A stretch of DNA of 64,000 nt from Roseobacter weihaiensis (GCF_020622345.1 NZ_JACNMO010000015.1:62001-126000), one strand, 5' to 3'. Positions 28,352 to 37,626 are shown, numbered from the stretch's first letter. A program made the numbers and translations. The notes: generated by a model not told the origin, from the letters alone.

Positions 28352-28923
28352 CGGGGGATCTCCAGCAAGGTCGACAGGGTCTTTTGCGCGGTATCGCGCG
28401 CGGCCTGCGCCGTTTTGGACCGCGACAGCGCCGCGCGCAGGTAGAGCCCGTCGATCAACGCGGCGATGATCTCGGCATGGCTTTCCGGCTGGCGCGAAAT
28501 CGGGCGCAGCGCGTGGATCAGATTGGACCGCAGCCGCGCCTGGTAGAGCCGCAAGAGCCGCATGGTGTCAGGGTTGGTCTGGGCAGAAGCATAAAGCGTC
28601 ATCCACGCACTGATCGTCGCCGGGGCGAAGCAGGCGGGGGCAAAGCAAGCCTCGATCAAGGCCACAGCCCGGGCATGCGGCGTGGGGGCGACGCGCAGGG
28701 CGCGGCGGACCTCCCCCCCGAAATCCCGCAGGATCTGCCGCATGGCCGCCAGGAAAATCTGGTCTTTGCCGCCAAAGTAGTGATGCGCCAGGGCCGTGGA
28801 CATGCCCGCGCGTTTGGCGATCTGGCCAACCGTCACATCCAGCGACCCGCGCGCCCCGATCTCGGCGATTGTCGCCTCCACCAAGGCGGTGCGGCGAATG
28901 GGCTCCATTCCGATTTTGGGCAT
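28348..28923 (-). CDS. betI: BetI, TetR-type choline-responsive repressor
   Basis: A 191-residue TetR-family regulator, first gene of the bet cluster. N-terminal MPKIGMEPIRRTALVEATI and the helix-turn-helix VGQIAKRAGMSTALAHHYFG with KDQIFLAAMRQI are characteristic of BetI. The C-terminal ligand domain includes APATISAWMTLYASAQTNPD. GGGGAG lies six bases before ATG 28923. A perfect 20-bp inverted repeat 43 bases upstream of the ATG is the likely operator, so BetI should repress its own operon until choline is present. Confidence 0.93.
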   Translation of the reverse strand: MPKIGMEPIRRTALVEATIAEIGARGSLDVTVGQIAKRAGMSTALAHHYFGGKDQIFLAAMRQILRDFGGEVRRALRVAPTPHARAVALIEACFAPACFAPATISAWMTLYASAQTNPDTMRLLRLYQARLRSNLIHALRPISRQPESHAEIIAALIDGLYLRAALSRSKTAQAARDTAQKTLSTLLEIPR

Positions 28924-28965
28924 GCGGGCTCCCCTGAAAACGATGCGCATTCCATTAGGGGATTT

Positions 28966-28985
28966 TTGATTGACTCGTCAATCAA
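28966..28985 (-). promoter_or_regulatory. BetI operator: perfect 20-bp inverted repeat
   Basis: TTGATTGAC (28966-28974), TC, GTCAATCAA (28977-28985) is a perfect 9+2+9 palindrome. On the minus strand it contains TTGACG, a plausible -35 hexamer for betI. BetI operators in enterobacteria and Vibrio share the TTGAT...ATCAA-type arms. The site is 12 bases beyond the end of the neighbouring EamA gene, which transcribes toward it. Confidence 0.85.
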
Positions 28986-28997
28986 TAAAAACCGGCC

Positions 28998-29903
28998 TCA
29001 AACCTTGGTCTCATTGGCGGTCGGTGTCCAGTATCTGCGTTTCAGCACCGCCTCACGCCATGTGATGAAGGTGACCGACGCAAGGATCAGCACGCCGCCG
29101 ACCACCACCCAGAAATCAACCGCCTCGCCAAACACGAAATACCCCAGCAGGACCGCCCAGATCAGTTGAGTAAAAGTGACGGGCTGGGTGACCGTCACCG
29201 GGGCTGCTGCAAAGGCCAGTGTCATGGTGTAATGACCGCCCACGGCAAAACAGGCCACAAAGAACAGCAAAACCAGATCCCGAAAACTCGGCGTCACCCA
29301 GTCGGCCAAAGCAAACGGCAACAGCACCAGGGTCACGAAGATCGAGAGCATCGCGACCACCACGGCAGGCTTGAGCTCATCCGCCATCACCTTGGCCGTC
29401 AGATAGGATCCGCCAAAGGCGATCGCGGTAAAGACCATGGCCAGATGGCCGCTGCTGATCTCCCGAAAACCGGGGCGCAGAATGATAAGCGCACCGATCA
29501 GTGCAACCCCGACAGCCACGATCCGGCGAAACGCCAGCTTTTCCCCCAGAAACAGCGCGGCTCCGATGGTCACGTAGATGGGGGCCAGGTAGTTCATCGC
29601 GGTCACATCCGCGATCGGAATGCGGGTCATGGCGTAGAACCAGCTGATGACCCCCAAGCCATGCACTACCCCGCGAAAGCCAAAGAGCCGCCACTGGCGC
29701 GGGGTCAGCCGCGCGGCCCGCAAGGCACCGATGGCGGGCAGCAGGAACACAAGCCCCAGCAGATACCTCAGAAACGCCATCTGCGCCGGTGGCAGGCCGG
29801 TCCCCATGTATTTTACCAGCGCCGTGACCGAGATAAAGCAGAGCCCCGTGACGAGCATCCAGAAGATACCCGCAACCGGGTGCGAAGGGGGTGTAGCGGC
29901 CAT
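28998..29903 (-). CDS. EamA family (DMT) transporter
   Basis: A 301-residue, ten-helix drug/metabolite transporter with two EamA repeats. First repeat: LKYMGTGLPP-like VKYMGTGLPPAQMAFLRYLLGL then WFYAMTRIPIADVTAMNYLAPIY near 87-109; second repeat: GHYTMTLAFAAAPVTVTQPV near 222-241, then FVFGEAVDFWVVVGG. Substrate unknown. It lies upstream of the bet operator on the same strand, with only 75 bases between its stop and the betI ATG, so read-through into bet is possible. Confidence 0.9.
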   Translation of the reverse strand: MAATPPSHPVAGIFWMLVTGLCFISVTALVKYMGTGLPPAQMAFLRYLLGLVFLLPAIGALRAARLTPRQWRLFGFRGVVHGLGVISWFYAMTRIPIADVTAMNYLAPIYVTIGAALFLGEKLAFRRIVAVGVALIGALIILRPGFREISSGHLAMVFTAIAFGGSYLTAKVMADELKPAVVVAMLSIFVTLVLLPFALADWVTPSFRDLVLLFFVACFAVGGHYTMTLAFAAAPVTVTQPVTFTQLIWAVLLGYFVFGEAVDFWVVVGGVLILASVTFITWREAVLKRRYWTPTANETKV

Positions 29904-30147
29904 GGGTCATAGACACCTGCTTTGCAGGGCGCTGCAAGGGGTGCGTCGCTGATTTCAAGCTGCTGCAAGAATGTGGCAGCAGGCGCGCGCGCTGACCTTG
30001 TGCCGGTCGAAGCCGCAGGTTAGACCGGTGGTCCGATCACGAAACCTTTATCCGTATTCGTCTCATCACATAAATCTGATGAAGGATGATTGGCGTATTA
30101 GAATTTGTTGCCCATATCATGGGATAAGTGAAGAGGATGTAGCGACC

Positions 30148-30411
30148 ATGTTGGATAGCCTGAACAGACTGGACCTGACGGTCAAAGATATCGAATTGAT
30201 CGAGGCCGCCTTACATACGCAGAAAAAGATTCTGTCCGTTCAGAGCGAGGCAGGCGGCACGGGGTCGCGCCAAAAGCTCTCGGACCTCACACATCTGATG
30301 AAGCGTATCGGACGCGCGCGGCCCGCGTCAGATGACATGCCCGCCGTGACATGGTCCCAGATGGCACGGGGTTTCTTTTCCTTGGGCGGAAGCTGCTCTC
30401 AGCTTCGTTAA
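30148..30411 (+). CDS. Small soluble protein of unknown function
   Basis: An 87-residue protein starting MLDSLNRLDLTVKDIELIEA, largely alpha-helical and charged, with a basic stretch (LMKRIGRARPASDD) and a C-terminal cysteine. GAGGA lies about a dozen bases before ATG 30148; an in-frame reading continues upstream to 29971 but that part has an unlikely composition. It is followed directly by a bidirectional terminator. I do not recognise the family. Confidence 0.6.
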   Translation: MLDSLNRLDLTVKDIELIEAALHTQKKILSVQSEAGGTGSRQKLSDLTHLMKRIGRARPASDDMPAVTWSQMARGFFSLGGSCSQLR

Positions 30412-30438
30412 GCAGCGGAAACGGCCTGTCAGACATGA

Positions 30439-30463
30439 AAAAGCCGCCCTCGGGGCGGCTTTT
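30439..30463. terminator. Bidirectional rho-independent terminator
   Basis: AAAAGCCGCCC (30439-30449) pairs perfectly with GGGCGGCTTTT (30453-30463) around a TCG loop, with A-rich sequence on the left and TTGTTGTTTT on the right. It serves the small plus-strand gene at 30148 and the convergent yebC gene. Confidence 0.9.
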
Positions 30464-30489
30464 GTTGTTTTCCCGAAAAACCCCGGCGG

Positions 30490-31230
30490 TCAGAGTTGCG
30501 ACATCACCTCGTCGGAGGCCTCGAAATTCGATGTCACCCGTTGCACATCGTCGTCATCTTCCAAAGCATCAATCAGCTTCATCAGCTTTTGCATGCCATC
30601 GAAATCCATCTCCGTGGTGGTGGTCGGCTTCCAGACGAGTTTGGTGGACTCGGATTCGCCCAATGCCGCCTCAAGCGCCGTTGCAACCTCATTGAGGTCA
30701 GTATCGGCACACCAGATCACATGCCCGTCCTCAGAGCTTTCCACATCCTCGGCACCCGCTTCGATCGCGGCCATCATCACGGTGTCCGCATCTCCGACCT
30801 CTGCCGGGTAGGTGACTTCGCCCTTGCGGTCGAACATGAACCCGACGCTGCCGGTTTCCCCCAGATTGCCGCCGTTCTTGGTGAAGGTCGACCGCACGGT
30901 GGAGGCCGTCCGGTTGCGATTGTCGGTCATCGCCTCGACGATCACCGCTACCCCATTGGGCCCGTAGCCTTCGTAGCGGATTTCCTCATAGTCATCGCCC
31001 TCCCCGGCCTGGCTCTTTTTGATCGCCCGGTCGATGTTGTCCTTGGGCATCGACTGTGACTTGGCTTCTTTCACGGCCAGCCGCAGACGCGGGTTCTTTT
31101 CAGGATCGGGATCGCCCATTTTGGCCGCAACCGTGATTTCCTTGCTGAGTTTGGAAAACAGTTTCGCCCGCACGGCGTCCTGTCGCCCTTTGCGATGCTG
31201 GATATTTGCCCATTTTGAGTGGCCTGCCAT
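30490..31230 (-). CDS. yebC: YebC/PmpR family protein
   Basis: A 246-residue YebC/TACO1 family protein. It begins [19 protein letters not shown], the invariant family start, followed by [17 protein letters not shown] and [20 protein letters not shown], and carries [20 protein letters not shown] and [13 protein letters not shown] in the middle domain. Members were described as DNA-binding regulators; recent work on the family points to a role in translation of difficult peptides. No operon partner; the gene ends at a bidirectional terminator. Confidence 0.97.
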   Translation of the reverse strand: MAGHSKWANIQHRKGRQDAVRAKLFSKLSKEITVAAKMGDPDPEKNPRLRLAVKEAKSQSMPKDNIDRAIKKSQAGEGDDYEEIRYEGYGPNGVAVIVEAMTDNRNRTASTVRSTFTKNGGNLGETGSVGFMFDRKGEVTYPAEVGDADTVMMAAIEAGAEDVESSEDGHVIWCADTDLNEVATALEAALGESESTKLVWKPTTTTEMDFDGMQKLMKLIDALEDDDDVQRVTSNFEASDEVMSQL

Positions 31231-31375
31231 TGTGACGTCCGTTGGTAAGTTCAGCTTGAGTGCATTCTATAAAACAGGTGTATCCACCGGGGCAAGGGCA
31301 CAGCCGACCGCTTAAATGCCGAGCGCCAGCATTCTCCCTTTCCCCGACCGGGCGGTTGTGTCTAGATGCAGGGCA

Positions 31376-33148
31376 ATGACGACAGAGCAGATCATCCTCT
31401 TCACGCTCTTTGGCACTGTCTTTGCTTTGCTTTTGTGGGGCCGGTTCCGCTACGATATTGTGGCTTTCTCGGCGCTCATGGTCGCGGTCGTGCTTGGCGT
31501 CGTCCCGACGCAAGATGCGTTTTCAGGTTTTGGCCACCCCGCGACACTGGTGGTGGCACTTGTGCTGGTGGTCTCGGCCGGGCTGGTGCGGTCGGGCGCC
31601 GTGTTTCTGATCACACGCACCCTGGTGGATGCCTCCCGCAGCCTTAGGGCTCACATCGCGCTGATGGGGGCCGTCGGGGGCATACTGTCGGCTTTCATGA
31701 ACAACGTGGCCGCACTGGCCCTGCTGATGCCCGTCGATATGCAGACGGCACGCAAGGCCGGGCGGGCGCCCGGTCTCAGCCTGATGCCGTTGAGCTTTGC
31801 CACCATCCTGGGCGGCATGGTGACCCTGATCGGGACACCGCCCAACATCATTATTGCCGCCATCCGAGAGGACAGCCTTGGTGCCCCTTTTGCGATGTTT
31901 GACTTTGCGCCCGTCGGCGGGGCCGCAGCCCTGGCGGGACTGGCCTTTGTATCGCTCTTTGGCTGGCGTCTGATCCCGCAACGCGGCGGTGACACGACCC
32001 AAAGCAATGATGTCTCGGCCTATATCGCCGAACTGACGATCCCCCCGGACAACAAGCAGATCGGCAAGCGGTTGGCGGAGCTGACCGAGGCCGCCGACAA
32101 GGCGGATGTTGCCATCCTCGGGCTCATTCGCGACGGCAAGCGCCGCTACGGCCAGGCCCGCAATTCGGTCCTGCAGGCAGATGACACGCTGGTTCTGGAA
32201 GCCACGCCCGAGGCGCTCGACGAGTTTCGCTCCAGCCTTGATCTCGCGGTTGCCGATTCCAAACGCGAAGAAGCACTGAACGCCGCGGGTGATGGGGTCG
32301 AAATCATCGAGGTCGTGGTGCCCGAAGACGCGCGGATCACCGGCAAGACCGCCCAGAGCATCGGCCTCGCCTGGCGGCAGCGCACGGTGCTGCTGGGGAT
32401 TTCGCGGCGCGGCACACGTCTCATCAAACACCTGCGCCAGACCCCGATTGAAACTGGCGATATCCTGTTACTGCTGGTCCCGCGGGACACCGGTAACGAT
32501 GTGGCGGACTGGCTGGGGTGTCTGCCTCTGGCAGATCGCGGACTGGCCGTCACAACCAACAGAAAGGTCTGGCTGGCCATCGGTCTTTTCGCGGCGGCAG
32601 TGATGGCCGCCAGCGTCGGGTTGCTCTATCTGCCGATTGCCTTGGGACTGGTCGTGGTGGCCTATGTGCTGGCCCAGATCGTGCCTCTGAATGAGCTTTA
32701 CGACCATATCAACTGGCCGGTTGTTGTGTTGCTCGGCTCCATGATCCCGCTTGGGGCCGCCCTTGAGGCCTCCGGCGGAACGGAGTTGATTGCCGGTGCC
32801 CTGCTGTCCTGGACCGGCACGTTGCCGGCCTGGGCTGTTCTGACCGTGCTGATGATCGTGACCATGACGCTGTCGGATGTGCTCAACAACACGGCAACCA
32901 CGATTGTCGCGGCCCCTGTCGGCATTCAAATGGCGCAGAGCATGCAGGTCTCTCCCGATCCCTTCTTGATGGCGGTGGCCGTTGCCGCCTCTAGCGCCTT
33001 TCTCACGCCGATTGGACACAAGAACAACACCTTGATCCTCGGTCCGGGCGGGTATGGGTTCGGAGATTACTGGCGCATGGGACTGCCGCTGGAGATCATC
33101 GTGGTTGCGGTATCCATACCGGCCATTCTGACCTTCTGGCCTCTTTAG
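31376..33148 (+). CDS. SLC13-family permease with two RCK_C domains
   Basis: A 590-residue anion permease. An N-terminal membrane half with NNVAALALLMPVDMQTA (about 108-124) and GGMVTLIGTPPNIIIAAI (about 144-161) is followed by two cytoplasmic TrkA-C/RCK_C modules (about 214-290 and 307-375; ELTIPPDNKQIGKRL and EVVVPEDARITGKTA). The C-terminal half has LSDVLNNTATTIVAAPVGI and TPIGHKNNTLILGPGGYG. The repeated NNT and GTPPN-type loops bind sodium and anion in the DASS family. Substrate (sulfate, dicarboxylate or other) cannot be told. ATG 31376 is used; the longer frame upstream is poor. A paralog lies at 34079-35881. Confidence 0.9.
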   Translation: MTTEQIILFTLFGTVFALLLWGRFRYDIVAFSALMVAVVLGVVPTQDAFSGFGHPATLVVALVLVVSAGLVRSGAVFLITRTLVDASRSLRAHIALMGAVGGILSAFMNNVAALALLMPVDMQTARKAGRAPGLSLMPLSFATILGGMVTLIGTPPNIIIAAIREDSLGAPFAMFDFAPVGGAAALAGLAFVSLFGWRLIPQRGGDTTQSNDVSAYIAELTIPPDNKQIGKRLAELTEAADKADVAILGLIRDGKRRYGQARNSVLQADDTLVLEATPEALDEFRSSLDLAVADSKREEALNAAGDGVEIIEVVVPEDARITGKTAQSIGLAWRQRTVLLGISRRGTRLIKHLRQTPIETGDILLLLVPRDTGNDVADWLGCLPLADRGLAVTTNRKVWLAIGLFAAAVMAASVGLLYLPIALGLVVVAYVLAQIVPLNELYDHINWPVVVLLGSMIPLGAALEASGGTELIAGALLSWTGTLPAWAVLTVLMIVTMTLSDVLNNTATTIVAAPVGIQMAQSMQVSPDPFLMAVAVAASSAFLTPIGHKNNTLILGPGGYGFGDYWRMGLPLEIIVVAVSIPAILTFWPL

Positions 33149-33190
33149 ATTTCAGGCCCAGCAGCAGTATGCGGTTTCCGGCTGATGCGC

Positions 33191-33355
33191 TCAGCGTCCG
33201 TAGACCGAGGCGTAGGCCACTTCGTAGGCGTCTTCGGGGAACAGGCCCAGATCGATCGCCGTGTTGCGCGGCATGTAGCGCAGCTCCAGATAGGTGCGGT
33301 TGAATTCCGCACGCTTGCGTGCAGCGCTTTTGAGGTCTTCGATTATGCGTGTCAT
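33191..33355 (-). CDS. DUF1127-like 54-residue protein
   Basis: A short gene reading MTRIIEDLKSAARKRAEFNR, then TYLELRYMPRNTAIDLGLFP and EDAYEVAYASVYGR. The LRxMPRNTAIDLGL and AYxSVYG segments match the long form of DUF1127 small proteins found in Rhodobacterales. AAAGGA lies about eight bases before the ATG. Such proteins are small, basic and stress- or RNA-linked in related bacteria; no function can be assigned here. Stands alone between two plus-strand genes. Confidence 0.8.
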   Translation of the reverse strand: MTRIIEDLKSAARKRAEFNRTYLELRYMPRNTAIDLGLFPEDAYEVAYASVYGR

Positions 33356-33564
33356 GATATCATCCTTTCACGGGGACACGGGTTACTGATAGCGCAAACA
33401 TGGAGGCGAACGCACTGAACGACAACGTACAATACCGACTGCCAGCGTTGCAAATCCTGCATGGCGTAGAATTTGCACGGAAGGTCAATTTTTAAAGGCT
33501 TTGCAACGTTTCTTTAAGAGGTCGTCCGCTATGTCTTATGCTTGCATTAGCGCGGGTCCCGACC

Positions 33565-34041
33565 ATGTATTCATATTCCAGACGTGAAACGCATTATTCT
33601 CGCAAACAAGCATCCGAGGTCACGGCCGCCTATGAGGATGCCGGTCTCTTCAAGACGGCCATTTGCGACCTGATGATCGAGCTCATTCCGCTCATGCGGC
33701 ATAATGATCGGCAGGATCTGATCGTACGCGGCTTTGTGGATCGAAAGACCGAGGTCGACATCTTCTTTGCCGGCCGTCGCGCCGCGGAGGTTGGCCCGCT
33801 TGAAGCTCAGTTGAAGGCGCTGATGACGCGCGCACGAAAGCTTGCCTCCGAAGCAGGTGCGCGCCCACCACAGGTGGAGAAAATCCGGCTGCCGGTCCGC
33901 GTCGAAGGGGCCTGGCGGCGCAGCTTGAAACGAGATGACAGCGGATGGGAAACCGGAACGTATCATTTTGTTGTCGCCCGGTGGTCCTTGCTGGACAAGG
34001 CCGGCAACACCGTCTCGTTCGGCGAATCGCCAGCGATCTGA
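33565..34041 (+). CDS. Protein of unknown function
   Basis: A 158-residue soluble protein starting MYSYSRRETHYSRKQASEVT, with a helical middle (LMIELIPLMRHNDRQDLIVRG), VDIFFAGRRAAEVGPLEAQL, and a C-terminal beta-rich part (LPVRVEGAWRRSLKRDDSGW, then YHFVVARWSLLDKAGNTVSF). No signal peptide. ATG 33565 is preferred; an in-frame ATG at 33538 adds nine residues. Ribosome site is weak at both. It converges on the second SLC13 permease, 37 bases apart. Family not recognised. Confidence 0.65.
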   Translation: MYSYSRRETHYSRKQASEVTAAYEDAGLFKTAICDLMIELIPLMRHNDRQDLIVRGFVDRKTEVDIFFAGRRAAEVGPLEAQLKALMTRARKLASEAGARPPQVEKIRLPVRVEGAWRRSLKRDDSGWETGTYHFVVARWSLLDKAGNTVSFGESPAI

Positions 34042-34078
34042 CGCCAGAGACCCCCAAAGCCTTCCGTGAAAGAAGCGA

Positions 34079-35881
34079 TCAGAGCGGCCAGATCAACGGA
34101 ATGATGGTCGACACAATGACCGCCATGCTCAGGTTGAGCGGCAGTCCGACGCGGGTGAAATCGGTGAAACGATAGCCCCCTGGCCCATAAACCAGGGTAT
34201 TTGTCTGGTAGCCGATGGGGGTGGCAAAGGCACAGGAGGCCGCAATCATCACCGCAATCACCAAGGGACGCGGATCCAGCCCCAGAGCCGTGCCCAGCCC
34301 GATGGCCAGCGGCGTCATGATGACAGCCACGGCGTTGTTGGACACGATCTCGGTAAAGGTCGATGTCAGGACAAAGACCACCAGAACGACCAAGGCAGGC
34401 GGCAAGTTCAGCAAGGCAGGCGCGACACCTTCAACCACCAGCGCGATGGCACCAGAGTTCTGCAGCGCCACACCCACCGCCAGCATTGAGATAATCAGCG
34501 CCAGCAACCTGCCATCGACAAAGGAAAACGCCTCATCCGCGTCAATGCAGCCGGTCACCAGCACCAGCGCCACAGCCACCACCGCCAAAAGCAGAATAGG
34601 CGCGACGTTAAAGGCCGCCAGTGCCACGATCCCCACTAGCGCCGCAATGGCGATGGGCGCATGGCTGCGCCTGTACGCCCGCTCCGACGGGTGCGAGACA
34701 TCCACCATGTCCATGTCGCTGGCAAGGCGCTGGATATCCTCCGGGGTGCCCTCCAACAACAAGGTATCGCCGACTTTTACAACCAGCTCGTCAAGTTGGC
34801 GCCCGATATTCTGGTTTCGACGATGCACCGCCAGCGGATAAACCCCGTAGCGCCGCCGAAGACGCATCGCCCCCAGCGACCGTCCCACCATGCGGCAACC
34901 GGGCGTGATCAGAACCTCGACAGTGGTGGTTTCCACCGCTGAAACCTGATCGACGCGTTTGAGTTCCTTGGTGGCCTGAAGGCTCAGCAGTTCGGTCATC
35001 TGGGTCCGCAAAACCACCCGGTCGCCGACCTGCAAGGCCACCCCTGCCAGATTGCGCCGCAACGAACTGTCGCCCCGGATCACATCGATCAGCCGGACGC
35101 CCTCGCGCTTGAAAAGCTGTACCCCCAGCACGTCCCGGCCGATCAGGTTGGAGTCCGGTGGGATCACCGCTTCGGTAAAGAACTTCATCTTGGAGCGGTC
35201 AGAAAGCATATTCGCCATGCTGTCGCGATCCGGCAAAAGCCGCGGCGCAATGACGGCAAGGTAAAACAGTCCCCAAAGACAGACCACGAGACCAATGGGC
35301 ATGATCTCAAAGATGGTGAAGGGTGCCAGCCCTTCGGCGCGCGCCACCCCATCGACCAGCAGGTTGGTCGATGTCCCCAGCAGGGTAAGGGAGCCGCCCA
35401 TGATTGCCGCATAGCTCAGCGGGATCAGCAGTTTGGAGGCCTTCACGCCGAGGGTCTGGCTGAGCTGCACGACCACCGGGATCATGACCACGACCACCGG
35501 CGTGTTGTTCATGATCGCAGAGGCCCCCATCACCGACAGAATGACACCGACCACAGCGGCGCGGGGCCGTGTTTTGGCCTGCCTTTCGGCCATGCGCGTC
35601 AGAACGTCCAGCGCGCCCGTCCGCACCAGGGCGCCCATGACGATGAACATGGCCGCAATCGTCCAGGGGGCCGGGTTGCTCAGCACCGCCAGCGCGTTGT
35701 CATAGGGCAACACGCCCATCACCAGCATCAGCGCTGCCCCGGTGAGGGCGACCACCTCTGTCGGATAGGTTTCGCGCACAAAAAGGATGAACATCACCCC
35801 GACAACGACAAGCGTCAACAGAGGAGCGGCAAGGGGCGGAAGCGCAAAGAGTGAAATCACAACAGCATGACCTGTCCACAT
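34079..35881 (-). CDS. SLC13-family permease with two RCK_C domains (second copy)
   Basis: A 600-residue paralog of the permease at 31376-33148 with the same layout: membrane half with SAIMNNTPVVVVMIPVVVQL and GGSLTLLGTSTNLLVDGVA, two RCK_C modules at about 230-305 and 318-395 (AVIPPDSNLIGRDV and VLITPGCRMVGRSLGAMR), then a membrane half with EIVSNNAVAVIMTPLA and TPIGYQTNTLVYGPGGYR. The loops bind sodium and an anion in this family. Substrate unknown. ATG 35881 is the first start. It lies 30 bases downstream of an EamA gene on the same strand. Confidence 0.9.
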   Translation of the reverse strand: MWTGHAVVISLFALPPLAAPLLTLVVVGVMFILFVRETYPTEVVALTGAALMLVMGVLPYDNALAVLSNPAPWTIAAMFIVMGALVRTGALDVLTRMAERQAKTRPRAAVVGVILSVMGASAIMNNTPVVVVMIPVVVQLSQTLGVKASKLLIPLSYAAIMGGSLTLLGTSTNLLVDGVARAEGLAPFTIFEIMPIGLVVCLWGLFYLAVIAPRLLPDRDSMANMLSDRSKMKFFTEAVIPPDSNLIGRDVLGVQLFKREGVRLIDVIRGDSSLRRNLAGVALQVGDRVVLRTQMTELLSLQATKELKRVDQVSAVETTTVEVLITPGCRMVGRSLGAMRLRRRYGVYPLAVHRRNQNIGRQLDELVVKVGDTLLLEGTPEDIQRLASDMDMVDVSHPSERAYRRSHAPIAIAALVGIVALAAFNVAPILLLAVVAVALVLVTGCIDADEAFSFVDGRLLALIISMLAVGVALQNSGAIALVVEGVAPALLNLPPALVVLVVFVLTSTFTEIVSNNAVAVIMTPLAIGLGTALGLDPRPLVIAVMIAASCAFATPIGYQTNTLVYGPGGYRFTDFTRVGLPLNLSMAVIVSTIIPLIWPL

Positions 35882-35911
35882 GAAGGGCTGAAGCTGAGTT
35901 TCGCTGATCGG

Positions 35912-36817
35912 TCAGGAAGGTACAAGCACAGCCTTTGGACGCGGCTGCACCAGATACATTCCGACAAACATGAGGGCGAGGGCTGCCCAAACCGCAGGCG
36001 GATAGGCTTCATCCAGAATGAGTTTCGCCCATAAAATGCCAAAGCCCGTGACCAGATAGCTGACCTGCACGGTAAACACCGGTCCTGCCCGGCCCACCAG
36101 CCAGACATAGCCTGCGTAGACCAGCGTGTGGGCCACCGCCGCCATCATCAGCGCCTGCCCCGGAGGACCGGTCAGGTCTTGGGGTGGAATGAACTGGCCT
36201 GAGGCGAGGGTCACGGGCAGAATGGCAATCGCCCCCAACACCGAGGCGCCAAAGAGCACCTGAATGGCATCAAGCCCCGCCGTGCCCCATTTGGCGACCA
36301 CATTGCCCTCCAACGCGTAGCAAACCCCTGCAACAAGCGCGACCAGCACCCAGAAGGTGGGCGCGTTCATCGCCGACGTGGCACCCGGCATCACAATGAC
36401 CAGAACCCCAAGCAATCCGACGCCCAAACCCGCCAACCTGCGCCCTGAAAAACGATCCAGTCTCAGGACAAGCGCCACCGGGAAGGCAAACATCGGGATC
36501 ATCGAGAGCAGGATCGCCAAGATGCCGGCGGGCACATGGATCGCTGCCTGAAAGGAGGCAGTATTTGGTATCAGGGTTCCGATCAGTGCAATGACCGCAA
36601 AGACCCGCAGCGTAAATCGATTGACCGGCAGCCCCTTGCCGCGCAACGCAGACAGCCCCGCCATGAGGACAGAGCCGATCACCAGCTGCCAGAAAATCAG
36701 CCCGAAATGGCCAAATCCGGTGGAGACGGCAATCTTGGTCAAAGGCACGGTGACCCCCCACCCTGCCCCCAACAAGGTAAGCACCAAGGTGAAAAAGAGG
36801 ACCTCTCGCCGGGTCAC
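35912..36817 (-). CDS. EamA family (DMT) transporter with GTG start
   Basis: A 301-residue, ten-helix drug/metabolite transporter starting GTG 36817 (MTRREVLFFTLVLTLLGAGW after fMet). Two EamA repeats: PLTKIAVSTGFGHFGLIFWQ near 25-44 and IPNTASFQAAIHVPAGILAI near 86-105 in the first; GNVVAKWGTAGLDAIQVLFG and SYLVTGFGILWAKLILDEAY in the second. The GTGA junction (start overlapping the ymdB stop) argues strongly for this start and for translational coupling. Substrate unknown. Confidence 0.88.
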   Translation of the reverse strand: MTRREVLFFTLVLTLLGAGWGVTVPLTKIAVSTGFGHFGLIFWQLVIGSVLMAGLSALRGKGLPVNRFTLRVFAVIALIGTLIPNTASFQAAIHVPAGILAILLSMIPMFAFPVALVLRLDRFSGRRLAGLGVGLLGVLVIVMPGATSAMNAPTFWVLVALVAGVCYALEGNVVAKWGTAGLDAIQVLFGASVLGAIAILPVTLASGQFIPPQDLTGPPGQALMMAAVAHTLVYAGYVWLVGRAGPVFTVQVSYLVTGFGILWAKLILDEAYPPAVWAALALMFVGMYLVQPRPKAVLVPS

Positions 36818-37626
36818 GGGGCCGCCGTTTGCAAAAGCCCTCCGTCCCGCACCATCGCGATGCGGACCGTCTTGCCGGTGCGGTCGTCCGTCTCGACATA
36901 GACGCCGGACAGGGTGGCTTCGCCGGTTGCGGGGGTGAACCGCTCTTTCGGCATGCCGGTGATAAAGCGTCTGAGCGGCTCGTCCTTCTGCATACCGATG
37001 ACCGAGTGATAGTCGCCGCACATGCCCGCATCGGTCAGATAGCCGGTGCCCTTGGGCAAGACCATCGCATCGGCGGTGGGGACATGGGTATGCGTGCCCA
37101 CGACAAGGCTGGCGCGCCCGTCGCAGTAATGCCCGAGGGCCATCTTTTCGGAGGTAGCCTCGCAATGCACATCCACCAGAACAGCAGCGGCCTGACCGCC
37201 CAGCGGATGAGTCTTGAGCACCGGCTCAATCGCGGAGAACGGATCATCGAAGGGCCGTTTCATGAACACCTGCCCCAGCACTTGTGTCACAAGCACCTTG
37301 CGGCCGTTCCGGGCCGCAAAGAGCCGCGCGCCCTTGCCCGGTGCCGCCTTGGAGAAATTCAGAGGCCGGATCACGCGCGGTTCCTGTTCGATGAACTGCA
37401 GCATATCTTTCTGGTCAAAGGCATGATCGCCAAGCGTGATGCAATCGGCCCCGGCGTCCAGCAGTGTCTTGGCATGCGCACCGGAAAGCCCCATGCCGGA
37501 GGTTGCATTTTCCCCATTTATGACAATGAAATCGAGCCGCCATTCGGTGCGAAGCCGAGGCAGGTTTTCGCAAATCGCGCGCCGCCCGGCCCGGCCCATC
37601 ACATCGCCCAGAAACATAATCTTCAT
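36814..37626 (-). CDS. YmdB-family metallophosphoesterase (TIGR00282)
   Basis: A 270-residue calcineurin-like phosphoesterase. Metal-binding motifs in order: MKIMFLGDVMGRAGRRAI at 1-18, FIVINGENATSGMG near 34-47, ITLGDHAFDQKD near 63-74, LVDVHCEATSEKMALGHY near 150-167 and VVGTHTHVPTADAM near 176-189. Bacillus YmdB hydrolyses 2',3'-cyclic nucleotides and affects development; in alphaproteobacteria its role is not settled. It lies between fau and an EamA gene in one operon. Confidence 0.93.
   Translation of the reverse strand: MKIMFLGDVMGRAGRRAICENLPRLRTEWRLDFIVINGENATSGMGLSGAHAKTLLDAGADCITLGDHAFDQKDMLQFIEQEPRVIRPLNFSKAAPGKGARLFAARNGRKVLVTQVLGQVFMKRPFDDPFSAIEPVLKTHPLGGQAAAVLVDVHCEATSEKMALGHYCDGRASLVVGTHTHVPTADAMVLPKGTGYLTDAGMCGDYHSVIGMQKDEPLRRFITGMPKERFTPATGEATLSGVYVETDDRTGKTVRIAMVRDGGLLQTAAP

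Noticed and set aside
33532-33588. 18-codon frame (ATG 33532) as a leader peptide for the 158-residue protein
   Set aside because: It overlaps that gene's start region in another frame and has no amino-acid run or terminator suggesting attenuation.
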